This document shows positions 1 to 7,247 of a stretch of 9,454 bases of DNA, piece by piece. Every line of letters starts with the position of its first letter. Position 1 is the first letter of the stretch. The notes below the pieces were generated by a model. It was given only the letters and a program-made list of their open reading frames with translations, did no database searches and was not told where the DNA came from. The stretch lies in NCBI GenBank assembly GCA_003545125.1, contig DQCI01000265.1, positions 5,395 to 14,848 of the forward strand, read 5' to 3'. Origin of the DNA: Paracoccaceae bacterium (lineage in GTDB: Bacteria > Pseudomonadota > Alphaproteobacteria > Rhodobacterales > Rhodobacteraceae). Made by a program: the position numbers and the translations under genes.

Positions 1-10
1 TTTCTCCTTG

Positions 11-787
11 TCAGGCGGGGAAGTGCCAATGCGTGGCTTCTTCGCCGATCTTCTGGGCAGTTCTCAACAGGGCGGGGCGGAAGGCCTTGAGACCTTCCGC
101 GGTGTGACGGGTTGTCGAGGTGGCAATCGAAAGCGCGCCGATCACGCGGCCGTTGGCATCCAGGATCGGGGCGGCGATCGAATTGATCCCGTGTTGGTGT
201 TCCTGCCGGTCGAAGCCGACGCCGTCGCGGCGGATCACGCCGAGTTCGGCGATCAACTCGGCGGCCGATCCGATCGTGTCGTCGGTGTAGCGAAAGAAGC
301 TTTGCTGCTGGAGCGCCAGTTCGAGCCGCTTGGGGGCAAGAAAGGCGAGAATGCATTTGCCGACGCCGGTGGCGTAGGCCGGCGCGACCTGACCGACGCG
401 GGCCAGCGTATCGAACTGGTCGGTGGCCTTGAGCTTGTCGATGAACAGGACCTGGCCATTGTCGAGCTGGGCGAGGTGCACCGATTCGCCCACTTCCGTC
501 GCCAGCGCTTCGATGTACGGCCGTGCGATCGGGGCCAGCGACGCGGTCTTCCAGGCGGCGTGCGCGAGCCTCATGAGGCGGGCGCCGAGCCAGTAGGTGC
601 CGTCCGGATTATAGGCCAACATGTTCTGATTGGTAAGCGTCTGCAGGAACCGGTAGAGCGTCGCCTTGGGGTAGGGAGATACCTCGAGCAGCTCGGCAAA
701 CCGCACCGGGCGGCCGAACTCGGCCACGCAATCGAGCACTTCCAGGGCTTTGCCCACAGTGCCATCGCCGGGCGATTGCTTGTTCAT
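11..787 (-). CDS. IclR-family transcriptional regulator, probable regulator of the divergent galactoside operon
   Basis: A 258-residue protein of normal length for the IclR family. Residues about 11-70 form the N-terminal winged helix-turn-helix, starting VGKALEVLD, with a recognition-helix region near PKATLYRFLQTL (40-51) and the wing around YNPDGTYWLG. Residues about 85-250 form the ligand-binding domain, with family-type segments GVGKCILAFL (141-150), GINSIAAPI (200-208) and VIGALSIA (215-222). The start at 787 is chosen because GGAGG lies 8 nt before it (complement of 796-800). The same frame is open back to 865, but that 26-residue extension runs through the promoter region and has no family counterpart. 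The gene is transcribed away from the transport/galactose operon, the usual arrangement for a local regulator. Its ligand is unknown; galactose, a galactoside or a breakdown product is an inference from context. Whether it represses or activates cannot be read from the sequence. Confidence 0.93.
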   Translation of the reverse strand: MNKQSPGDGTVGKALEVLDCVAEFGRPVRFAELLEVSPYPKATLYRFLQTLTNQNMLAYNPDGTYWLGARLMRLAHAAWKTASLAPIARPYIEALATEVGESVHLAQLDNGQVLFIDKLKATDQFDTLARVGQVAPAYATGVGKCILAFLAPKRLELALQQQSFFRYTDDTIGSAAELIAELGVIRRDGVGFDRQEHQHGINSIAAPILDANGRVIGALSIATSTTRHTAEGLKAFRPALLRTAQKIGEEATHWHFPA

Positions 788-836
788 TCCGGTTTCCTCC
801 CGTTTCGTCCGGCGCGCGCCAACGAAACTGTTGACA

Positions 837-866
837 TTGATAGCGGATCGGATCAGTGTTTTCAAT
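837..866. promoter_or_regulatory. Candidate face-to-face divergent promoters
   Basis: On the minus strand, TTGAAA (complement of 860-865) and TATCAA (complement of 837-842) are exactly 17 nt apart and point toward the IclR gene, giving a leader of roughly 40-45 nt. On the plus strand, TTGATA (837-842) and TTCAAT (861-866) are 18 nt apart and point toward the binding-protein gene, giving a leader of roughly 75-80 nt. The two promoters would use nearly the same bases in opposite directions, so they could exclude each other. A perfect TTGACA at 831-836 is another possible plus-strand -35 element, but the hexamer 17 nt on (CAGTGT) is poor. These are pattern matches only; transcription starts are unknown. 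Confidence 0.4.
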
Positions 867-894
867 AGTTGAGATTTGGTTTCAATTAATGGAA
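860..894. promoter_or_regulatory. Candidate operator for the IclR-type regulator
   Basis: Three related half-sites occur in a row: TTTCAA (860-865), TTGAGA (869-874, inverted) and TTTCAA (880-885). TTTCAAT repeats directly at 860-866 and 880-886, a 20-bp step close to two DNA turns. TTTCAA-TAG-TTGAGA and TTGAGA-TTTGG-TTTCAA are each inverted repeats matching at 5 of 6 arm positions. A further 14-bp near-palindrome, TTCAATTAATGGAA (881-894), matches at 6 of 7 pairs and resembles the short palindromes of roughly 14-15 bp that IclR-family proteins commonly bind. The cluster sits at or just downstream of the proposed operon promoter and over the -35 of the regulator promoter, a position suited to repression and autoregulation. 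Binding is inferred. Confidence 0.45.
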
Positions 895-950
895 CTCATT
901 TGTGTGGAGCCATTGTCAGCATATGACCAGAACGTAAAAGGGAGGACACC

Positions 951-2183
951 ATGCGTTCAATCCTCGCGCTGTCGACCTCGGCCATTGCCGTCGTCGCAGC
1001 CTCGACCGCTGTTGCGGGCACCGTCAAATATTACGCGGACTACGACCCGGCACCGCTGGCGGCGATGGAAGAGATCATCGCCGATTTCGAAGCCCTGAAC
1101 CCCGAGATCGACATCGAGCTTCAGAACTTCGACCACGAAGGCTACAAGACCTCGATCCGCAACTTCCTGTCGGCCGATGCACCGGACCTCGCGAACTGGT
1201 ACGCCGGCAACCGCATGGCCCCCTTTGTCAACTCGGGCCAATTCGCGGATATTTCGGATGTTTGGGAAGCCAACGGGTTGAAAGACCTGCTCGCCTCGGC
1301 GCTGCCCTCGATGACCATCGACGGCAAGCAGTGGGGCGTGCCCTATACCTACTACCAGTGGGGCATCTACTACAACAAAGACGCCTACGCGAAGGCCGGC
1401 GCGCAAGTGCCTGAAACCTATGACGACTTCGTCGCCAACTGCGCGCTGTTCGAAGCGGCCGAAATCGACTGCCTGACCACCGGCACCAAAGCGTTGTGGC
1501 CGGGCGCGGGCATTTTCGACTACATGAACCTGCGCACCAACGGCTACGAGTTCCATATGGATCTCGCCAACGGCAAGGTCGCCTGGACCGACGACCGCGT
1601 CCGTGCCACCTTCGCCGAATGGGCCAAGCTCGTGGAGCCCGGCTACATCACCGACAACCACGCCGCGCTCGACTGGCAGGATGCCGCCGCGCAACTGGTT
1701 CAGGGCACGGCCGCGCATTACGTCATGGGCAACTTCGCCGTCGCCGTCTTCAAGGAAGGCGGGATGACGAACGAAACCCTCGGCTTCATGCCGTTCCCGA
1801 CGATCAACCCGGATGTGCCGCGCGCCGAAGAGGCGCCCACAGACACGATCCACCTGACCGCGGGCGCGACCAACGTGGAAGACGCGAAAGCGTTCCTCGC
1901 CTACATGGCCGGGGCCGATGCCCAGACCAAGATGAATGCGGCGATGGGCCAGCTTCCGATCAACAAGGACGCCACGGTTGCCGCCGATGACCCGTTCATC
2001 AGCGCCGGCTTCGAGCTCCTGTCGACCACCCCGGGCGGCATCGCGCAGTTCTTCGACCGCGACGCGCCGGCCGAGATGGCCAAGATCGGCATGGAAGGCT
2101 TCCAGCAGTTCATGGTGCAACCCGATCAGCTCGACGCGATCCTGGAGCGGCTCGAAAAGGCCCGCCAGCGGATCTACGAGTGA
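951..2183 (+). CDS. Periplasmic sugar-binding protein of a CUT1-type ABC transporter (family 1 extracellular solute-binding protein)
   Basis: A 410-residue secreted binding protein, the usual length for family 1 solute-binding proteins. Residues 1-22 are a classic signal peptide: short basic start, Ala/Val-rich core, and cleavage predicted after AVA (20-22). No lipobox cysteine follows, so the mature protein should be soluble in the periplasm. The mature part begins TVKYYADYDP and has the family pattern of an N-lobe beta strand, NWYAGNR (82-88) and an aromatic-rich ligand region YTYYQWGIYYNKDAY (from 132), suited to stacking on sugar rings. Only two cysteines are present, C164 and C174, possibly a disulfide. 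The start is supported by GGGAGG 5 nt upstream of the ATG. It is the first gene of the operon, followed by two permeases. The ligand is unknown; a galactose-containing di- or oligosaccharide is inferred from the enzymes downstream. Confidence 0.95.
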   Translation: MRSILALSTSAIAVVAASTAVAGTVKYYADYDPAPLAAMEEIIADFEALNPEIDIELQNFDHEGYKTSIRNFLSADAPDLANWYAGNRMAPFVNSGQFADISDVWEANGLKDLLASALPSMTIDGKQWGVPYTYYQWGIYYNKDAYAKAGAQVPETYDDFVANCALFEAAEIDCLTTGTKALWPGAGIFDYMNLRTNGYEFHMDLANGKVAWTDDRVRATFAEWAKLVEPGYITDNHAALDWQDAAAQLVQGTAAHYVMGNFAVAVFKEGGMTNETLGFMPFPTINPDVPRAEEAPTDTIHLTAGATNVEDAKAFLAYMAGADAQTKMNAAMGQLPINKDATVAADDPFISAGFELLSTTPGGIAQFFDRDAPAEMAKIGMEGFQQFMVQPDQLDAILERLEKARQRIYE

Positions 2184-2196
2184 TCTGAGCGTAAGC

Positions 2197-2226
2197 GTGC
2201 GGCCGGGGATGTCTTCCCGGCCGCAC
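2197..2226 (+). other. Strong intercistronic hairpin 1
   Basis: Starting 13 nt after the binding-protein stop codon, GTGCGGCCGGG pairs perfectly with CCCGGCCGCAC. It continues through a G-U and an A-T pair to give a 13-bp stem with a 4-nt loop (TGTC). No U-run follows, so it is not a normal intrinsic terminator. In many binding-protein-dependent transport operons a hairpin at this place protects the upstream message from 3' exonucleases and so keeps binding protein in excess over permeases; that role is inferred here. Confidence 0.8.
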
Positions 2227-2231
2227 CAACA

Positions 2232-2263
2232 CCTGGCCGCCCGCATCTCACCGGGCGGCCGGG
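2232..2263 (+). other. Strong intercistronic hairpin 2
   Basis: GGCCGCCCG (2235-2243) pairs perfectly with CGGGCGGCC (2252-2260) around an 8-nt loop. The stem extends at the base by a U-G and two C-G pairs to 12 bp. It begins 6 nt after hairpin 1 and lacks a following U-run. Its 3' strand contains GCGGCCGGG (2255-2263), identical to the left strand of hairpin 1 (2199-2207), so the two hairpins can compete for the same partner (2216-2224). Partial terminator, message stabiliser or processing block are all possible. Confidence 0.75.
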
Positions 2264-2266
2264 CGA

Positions 2267-2291
2267 CACTCCAATATTGTCGGAAGGAGTG
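2267..2291 (+). promoter_or_regulatory. Possible hairpin covering the ribosome binding site of the first permease
   Basis: CACTCC (2267-2272) is exactly complementary to GGAGTG (2286-2291), which contains the GGAG core of the permease Shine-Dalgarno sequence. A 6-bp stem with a 13-nt loop could lower permease translation relative to binding protein. The stem is short and may be chance. Confidence 0.3.
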
Positions 2292-2296
2292 CCAGC

Positions 2297-3214
2297 ATGC
2301 GCCTTGCCAGCACTGAGACCCGGCGCCGCTCCTGGTGGCGCGAAAACCAGCAGACCCTGACCCCGTATATCTTCCTGATCCCGGGTGTTTTGTTCTTCAT
2401 GGTCTATGTGATTGTCCCGATTTTCGAAAGCTTCTGGCTGTCCGGTTTCAAATGGGACGGCCTTGGTGAGCGCGAATGGATCGGCGCCGCGAACTATGTT
2501 GAACTGATGGATGACCCGGCGTTCTACACCTCGCTCAAGAACAACGTCATCTGGCTGGTGCTGTATCTGCTTGCCATTCCGGCCGGTTTGTTCATCGCGA
2601 TCTTTCTCAACCAGAAAGTGGTCGGGATCCGCGCCTACAAATCGCTGTTCTTCTTCCCCTTCGTGATCAGCCAGGTCGTCGTCGGCCTGATTTTCGCGTG
2701 GTTCTACGCGCCGAATTTCGGCCTGTTCTACATCCTGATCGAAAAGATCACCGGATCAGGCGTTGCGCTGCTCGCCGACCCCGACCTGGTCACCTACGGG
2801 ATCATCGCTGCCGGTCTCTGGCCGCAGATCGCGTATTGCATGATCCTCTATCTCACCGGTCTGAACGCGGTCGATCCCGAGCAGATCGAGGCCGCCCGGC
2901 TCGACAACGCCAAGGGCTTCAAGATGCTCTGGTACGTGATCCTGCCGCAGCTCCGGCCGGCAACGTTCCTCGCTATGGTGGTGACCGTGATCGGCGCGCT
3001 GCGGTCCTTCGACCTTGTCTCGATCATGACCGATGGCGGGCCTTTCGGCTCCAGCCGGGTGCTCAGTTTCTACATGTTCGAACAGGCCCTCTCGGAATAC
3101 GGCTACCGGATGGGCTACGGCGCTTCCATCGCCGTGGTTCTGTTCCTCATCATGATGGTCTTCATCTCCGGTTTCATCGGCAAGATGGTGTCCGACGAAC
3201 GCGGGGGAAATTGA
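2297..3214 (+). CDS. ABC sugar transporter permease, CUT1 MalF/UgpA-type
   Basis: A 305-residue inner-membrane protein with six predicted membrane segments, roughly at 22-43, 83-104, 114-140, 165-190, 223-245 and 275-300. The cytoplasmic EAA loop that contacts the ATPase is at 198-221: it begins EAARLDNA and ends ILPQLRP. The usual glycine at the seventh position of this motif is Asn204. The sequence after the loop, including the TDGGPFGSS segment, is typical of the UgpA/MalF-like subunit of sugar transporters. The start ATG has AAGGAG 7 nt upstream. It forms a heterodimer with the next gene product (family knowledge). No ATP-binding subunit is encoded in the window. Substrate assignment rests on operon context alone. 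Confidence 0.95.
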   Translation: MRLASTETRRRSWWRENQQTLTPYIFLIPGVLFFMVYVIVPIFESFWLSGFKWDGLGEREWIGAANYVELMDDPAFYTSLKNNVIWLVLYLLAIPAGLFIAIFLNQKVVGIRAYKSLFFFPFVISQVVVGLIFAWFYAPNFGLFYILIEKITGSGVALLADPDLVTYGIIAAGLWPQIAYCMILYLTGLNAVDPEQIEAARLDNAKGFKMLWYVILPQLRPATFLAMVVTVIGALRSFDLVSIMTDGGPFGSSRVLSFYMFEQALSEYGYRMGYGASIAVVLFLIMMVFISGFIGKMVSDERGGN

Positions 3215-3215
3215 G

Positions 3216-4061
3216 ATGTTTCCACGTCCTATCGAACATCAATCGAGGGCAGTGCGGGTCGGCTATCAGCTCGCCCTCCCGATTGCGCTGATCCTCTGGC
3301 TGCTGCCGCTCCTCGGCGTTGCCATCACCTCGGTGAAACCGGCCTCCGACCTCGCGTCGGGCAACTACTTCGGCATGCCGAGCCACTTTGCTTTTTCGAA
3401 CTACGTCGATGTGTTCACCAATTCGCCGATCGGGCAGTACATCTTCAACTCGTTCAAGGTGACCATTCCGACGGTGATCGGCACGCTGATCCTGTCTTGC
3501 CTCACCGGCTTTGCGCTCGGTGTCTACAAGTTCCGCGCCAACATCTTCATCTTCTTCATGTTCGTGGCCGGCAATTTCGTGCCGTTCCAGATCCTGATGG
3601 TGCCGGTGCGCGACATGACGGTGAACTTCGGGCTCTACAATACGACGACGGGGCTCGCGCTGTTCCACATCGCCTTCCAGACCGGGTTCTGCACGCTGTT
3701 CATGCGCAACTTCATCCGCGCCCTGCCGCGTGAGTTGATCGAGGCGGCGCGGGTCGAGGGTGTAAGTGAGGTCAAGATCTTCTGGTACGTGGTGATCCCG
3801 CTGATGCGGCCCGCCATCGCCGCGCTGAGCGTGTTGATCTTCACCTTCATCTGGAATGACTACTTCTGGGCCACGGTGCTGACGACCTCGTCGTCGACCC
3901 AGCCTGTCACCGCCGGTCTCTACGCGCTCAACGGCCAGTGGATCGCCCAGTGGCAACTGGTCTCGGCCGGTGCGATCGTCGCGGCGATGCCGCCGGTGCT
4001 GATGTTCTTCCTGATGCAGCGCCACTTCATCGCCGGTCTCACGCTCGGGGCGGTGAAATGA
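3216..4061 (+). CDS. ABC sugar transporter permease, CUT1 MalG/UgpE-type
   Basis: A 281-residue inner-membrane protein and the second half of the permease pair. It has about six hydrophobic segments, the first at about 18-40. The EAA loop at 176-199 begins EAARVEGV with the conserved Gly182 and ends VIPLMRP. The C-terminus GLTLGAVK is the standard ending of MalG/UgpE-like subunits. It starts 1 nt after the stop of the first permease, with a purine-rich GGGGGA stretch inside the end of that gene as ribosome binding site, so the two are probably translationally coupled. Its stop codon overlaps the alpha-galactosidase start (ATGA). Role inferred from family: with its partner it forms the channel for sugar passed on by the periplasmic binding protein. 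Confidence 0.95.
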   Translation: MFPRPIEHQSRAVRVGYQLALPIALILWLLPLLGVAITSVKPASDLASGNYFGMPSHFAFSNYVDVFTNSPIGQYIFNSFKVTIPTVIGTLILSCLTGFALGVYKFRANIFIFFMFVAGNFVPFQILMVPVRDMTVNFGLYNTTTGLALFHIAFQTGFCTLFMRNFIRALPRELIEAARVEGVSEVKIFWYVVIPLMRPAIAALSVLIFTFIWNDYFWATVLTTSSSTQPVTAGLYALNGQWIAQWQLVSAGAIVAAMPPVLMFFLMQRHFIAGLTLGAVK

Positions 4062-6142
4062 TCCGAACCTGGCGACTGGATGACAGACGCCAATCGCTGG
4101 TTCTCGGCTCCCACAAGGAACATCTCGCAGAGGTGATCTACTGGGGGCCGAGATTGCCCGACGAAGAGAACCTCGAGACCCTCTACGGCGCCGTCGCGAT
4201 CGACGTCACAGGCGGCATGCTCGACCTCAACCCGGAGCTGTCGATCTGCCCCGAGGCAACGCGGAGTTTTCCCGGCCAGCCGGGGCTGATCCTGCGCCAT
4301 GAGAACGGCGAGCCGCTGTTGCCGAAATTCTGTTTCGCGGCGGCCGAGGAGAGCCCCGGGCGGCTGGTGCTCACCTACCGCGACGTGACCAACACGCTCA
4401 CCTATACCGCGCGGTTCGAGATCGACGACCAGACCCACATGATCGAGGCGCAGGCGCGGCTCGAGTGCGAAGAGGCCTTGCACCTGCACTGGTTCGCGGC
4501 CCCGGTCTTCCCCGCGCCGCAGCTCTCGGACGAGATGATCGATTTCGCCGGGCGCTGGTGCGGTGAGTTTCAGATGAACCGCACGCCCTGGAGCCCGGGT
4601 GTGCGCTACCGCGAGAACCGGACCGGGCGCACCGGGCACGAGCATTTCCCCGGGTTGATCGTGCCGAGCCACGGCGCCACCAACGCGCGCGGCGAGGCAT
4701 ACGCGTTCCATTACGGCTGGTCCGGCGGGCACAAGATGATCGCCGAGGAACTGCCCGACGGGCGGCGCCAGATCCAGTGGGGCCATGCCGCCCGGATGGA
4801 GACCAAGGCGCAGAAAAGCTTCGAGACCGCAACGCTTTACGCGATGTATTCGGGCGACGGCCTGAACGGCTGCGCGATCGCCTTCCAGCGGCATCTGCGC
4901 GACCGGATCGTGACCTGGCCGAAGCCGGCCACGCCGCGGCCGGTGCACTACAATTGCTGGGAAGCGGTCTACTTCGACCACGACCTGCCGGTCCTCAAGG
5001 ATATCGCCGCGCGCGCCGCCGCCCTCGGCGCCGAGCGCTTCGTGCTCGACGACGGCTGGTTTGGTGACCGCGACGATGACACCCGCGCGCTCAGCGACTG
5101 GGAGGTCGATCCGCGCAAGTATCCCGACGGGCTGACCCCGCTGATCGACCACGTCCACGGGCTCGGCATGAGCTTCGGGATCTGGTTCGAGCCGGAGATG
5201 ATCAACCCGGATTCCAACGTCTTTCGCAAGAACCCGGGCTGGGCGCTCGGCAGCGAGGACCAGATCCTCGGCCGCGGCCAGATGGCGCTCGACATGTCGA
5301 ACATCGCGGTGCGCGAGTACCTGTTCGACCGCGTCGGCGCGGTGCTCGGCGAGAACGAGATCGACTACATCAAGTGGGATCACAACCGGGTGCTGCCGAT
5401 GCCCGACGCGGCCCAGACCCGGGGCACCTATGCGCTTCTCGACCGGTTGCGCGCGGCGTTCCCGGCCGTCGAGATCGAAAGCTGCGCCTCGGGCGGCGGG
5501 CGGATCGACTTCGGCATTCTCAGCCGCACCCAGCGGGTCTGGCTCTCGGATAGCAACGACGCGCTGGAGCGGCTCAAGATCCAGCACAACGCGGCGATTT
5601 TCCTGCCCGGGGCTGTCACCGGCTCCCATGTCGGCCCGCGCATCTGCCACACCTCCGGCCGGGTGCTCGACATGCGCTTTCGCGCCTGGGTCGCCGCCCA
5701 GCGCCACATGGGGTTCGAGATGGACCCGCGCGAGCTGACCGAGGAGGAAGCCCGTGTTCTGACCGAGGTGACCGCCTGGTGGAAGCAGAACCGCGACTGG
5801 ATGTATTCGGCCGACATCCTGCGCCTCGACAGTCCCGATCCGAGCGTGATCGCCGAGCAGCAGCTCGCCGAAGGGGGGGGACGCTTCGTGGTGTTCGCGG
5901 GCAAGGCCGACACCTCGCGCCAGATCGCCCCGCGCCCGTTGCAGTTCGCGCGCCTCAACCCCGACGCGCTCTACCGCGTCGAGCTTGTCAACCGCGACGA
6001 CGCGCCGGAGCTCTCGCGCGGTACCCCGCTCCTGAAAGAGGGGCCCGTCACCCTTTCGGGGCGCTACCTGATGAGCCACGGCCTGACCCCGCCGTGGTCC
6101 TTCCCCGAAACCATGTGGGTCATCGAAGGGGTCCGGCTCTGA
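4058..6142 (+). CDS. Alpha-galactosidase, glycoside hydrolase family 36
   Basis: A 694-residue cytoplasmic enzyme that hydrolyses terminal alpha-galactosyl bonds (melibiose/raffinose type). Layout: N-terminal beta-sandwich about 1-290, TIM barrel about 290-600, C-terminal beta domain. Family signatures are complete: NCWEA at 299, LDDGWFG with D331-D332, FGIWFEPEM, YIKWDHNR with the expected nucleophile Asp441, SCASGGGR with C476, and WLSDSND with the expected acid/base Asp498. There is no signal peptide. The start at 4058 is chosen because its ATG overlaps the permease stop as ATGA and begins MIRTWRLDD. The frame stays open 40 codons further upstream, but that stretch lies inside the permease gene in another frame. 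An eight-G run at 5873-5880 encodes part of a Gly-Gly-Gly turn. The enzyme supplies galactose to GalK and GalT downstream. Confidence 0.96.
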   Translation: MIRTWRLDDRRQSLVLGSHKEHLAEVIYWGPRLPDEENLETLYGAVAIDVTGGMLDLNPELSICPEATRSFPGQPGLILRHENGEPLLPKFCFAAAEESPGRLVLTYRDVTNTLTYTARFEIDDQTHMIEAQARLECEEALHLHWFAAPVFPAPQLSDEMIDFAGRWCGEFQMNRTPWSPGVRYRENRTGRTGHEHFPGLIVPSHGATNARGEAYAFHYGWSGGHKMIAEELPDGRRQIQWGHAARMETKAQKSFETATLYAMYSGDGLNGCAIAFQRHLRDRIVTWPKPATPRPVHYNCWEAVYFDHDLPVLKDIAARAAALGAERFVLDDGWFGDRDDDTRALSDWEVDPRKYPDGLTPLIDHVHGLGMSFGIWFEPEMINPDSNVFRKNPGWALGSEDQILGRGQMALDMSNIAVREYLFDRVGAVLGENEIDYIKWDHNRVLPMPDAAQTRGTYALLDRLRAAFPAVEIESCASGGGRIDFGILSRTQRVWLSDSNDALERLKIQHNAAIFLPGAVTGSHVGPRICHTSGRVLDMRFRAWVAAQRHMGFEMDPRELTEEEARVLTEVTAWWKQNRDWMYSADILRLDSPDPSVIAEQQLAEGGGRFVVFAGKADTSRQIAPRPLQFARLNPDALYRVELVNRDDAPELSRGTPLLKEGPVTLSGRYLMSHGLTPPWSFPETMWVIEGVRL

Positions 6143-6205
6143 GGTCAGGGGCCGGGCGCGCAGTTGGGCGGGTTGCCCCAGCACGCCCCAGGGAGGGCAG
6201 GAGCC

Positions 6206-7246
6206 ATGGAACAGTTTGATTTCGACGCGCATCCGCACCGGCGCTTCAACCCGCTCAAGGGGGAGTGGGTGCTTGTCTCACCGCATCGCAACAAGCGGCC
6301 CTGGCAGGGGCAGCAAGAGAAACCGACGGCCGACACGCGCCCCGCGCATGACCCGGGCTGCTACCTTTGTGCGCGCAACAGCCGCAGCTCGGGGGCGGTC
6401 AACCCCGACTACACGGGCACCTTCGTCTTCGACAACGACTTCCCGGCGTTGCTCACGGACACCCCCGAGGGATCCAGCGATGAGCCGATGTTCAGGATGC
6501 GCAGCGTGCGCGGCACCGCGCGCGTGATGTGCTTTTCCGATCGCCATGACCTGACGCTGCCGGAACTGCCGGTGGCAGCGATCCGGACCGTGGTCGACAC
6601 CTGGGCCGACCAGGTCACCGAGCTCGGGCAAACCTGGGACTGGGTCGCGGTGTTCGAGAACAAGGGCCAGGTCATGGGCTGTTCGCAGCCGCACCCGCAT
6701 GGTCAGATCTGGGCCAGCGACTTCATTCCCAACGAGGTCGCCTGCGAGGATGCACGCCAGGCCGCCTGGCTGTCCGAGACCGGGCGCAACCTGCTGGTCG
6801 ATTACGCCGAAGCGGAGAGCGCCAAGGGCGACCGGGTGGTGGTCGAGAACGACGACTGGGTTGCCGCGGTGCCCTGGTGGGCGGTCTGGCCGTTCGAGAC
6901 GCTGCTGATGCCGCGCGCACATACACTGCGCCTGCCGGACCTCTCGGGGGCCCAGCGCGATGGGTTGGCGCAGGTGCTCAAAGACCTCACGACGGCCTAT
7001 GACAACCTGTTCGAGACCGAGTTCCCCTACACGATGGGCTGGCACGGCGCGCCGCAGGGCGACGGCAACTACGACCACTGGCAACTGCACGCGCATTTCT
7101 ACCCGCCGCTGTTGCGCTCGGCCACGGTGCGCAAGTTCATGGTGGGATACGAGATGCTCGCCGAGGCCCAGCGCGATCTGACGGCGGAGTCCGCGGCGGA
7201 GCGCCTGCGCGCCTTGCCGAAAACGCATTACAAGGCGGGAGGGTGA
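6206..7246 (+). CDS. galT: Galactose-1-phosphate uridylyltransferase
   Basis: A 346-residue enzyme of the Leloir pathway that swaps uridylyl between UDP-glucose and galactose-1-phosphate; E. coli GalT has 348 residues. The sequence begins [19 protein letters not shown], very like the known family start. The zinc-site residues C52 and C55 (CYLC), H114 and H163 are present, and the active-site HPH at 163-165 gives His165 as the uridylylated nucleophile. The residue before PHPHG is Gln where E. coli has Asn. The start at 6206 is chosen from this match and from GGGAGG 9 nt upstream; an in-frame TTG at 6164 would add 14 residues absent from the family. It lies 63 nt after the alpha-galactosidase and 1 nt before galK. 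Confidence 0.97.
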   Translation: MEQFDFDAHPHRRFNPLKGEWVLVSPHRNKRPWQGQQEKPTADTRPAHDPGCYLCARNSRSSGAVNPDYTGTFVFDNDFPALLTDTPEGSSDEPMFRMRSVRGTARVMCFSDRHDLTLPELPVAAIRTVVDTWADQVTELGQTWDWVAVFENKGQVMGCSQPHPHGQIWASDFIPNEVACEDARQAAWLSETGRNLLVDYAEAESAKGDRVVVENDDWVAAVPWWAVWPFETLLMPRAHTLRLPDLSGAQRDGLAQVLKDLTTAYDNLFETEFPYTMGWHGAPQGDGNYDHWQLHAHFYPPLLRSATVRKFMVGYEMLAEAQRDLTAESAAERLRALPKTHYKAGG

Positions 7247-7247
7247 C

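Noticed and set aside
788..865. 26-residue N-terminal extension of the IclR regulator
   Set aside because: In frame, but it covers the divergent promoter and operator candidates. A better start at 787 has a strong ribosome binding site and fits normal family length.
8..868. A 286-codon plus-strand open frame across the regulator gene
   Set aside because: It is antisense to a well-formed IclR protein, runs into the promoter region, and its product is low-complexity Gly/Arg-rich sequence typical of a shadow frame.
881..894. CtrA binding site around the TTAA in the divergent spacer
   Set aside because: Only one TTAA is present; the paired TTAA-N7-TTAA arrangement is missing.
957..2246. A 429-codon open frame on the minus strand opposite the binding-protein gene
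   Set aside because: Same codon-bias effect. The plus strand encodes a clear secreted binding protein with a signal peptide and good ribosome binding site, and the antisense product resembles no family I know.
2197..2263. Intrinsic terminator ending transcription after the binding-protein gene
   Set aside because: The stems are strong, but neither is followed by a U-tract, and the permeases downstream have no other clear promoter. A stabilising or partial attenuating role fits better.
3938..4057. 40-residue N-terminal extension of the alpha-galactosidase
   Set aside because: It lies inside the second permease gene in another frame. The ATGA overlap start at 4058 is typical of coupled genes, and the residues after it fit a GH36 N-terminus.
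3920..6238. A 772-codon open frame on the minus strand opposite the alpha-galactosidase gene
   Set aside because: It mirrors a plus-strand gene with complete GH36 catalytic motifs. Long antisense frames arise from strong G/C third-position bias in GC-rich genes. The protein is rich in Arg, Gly, Ala and His and shows no domain I recognise.
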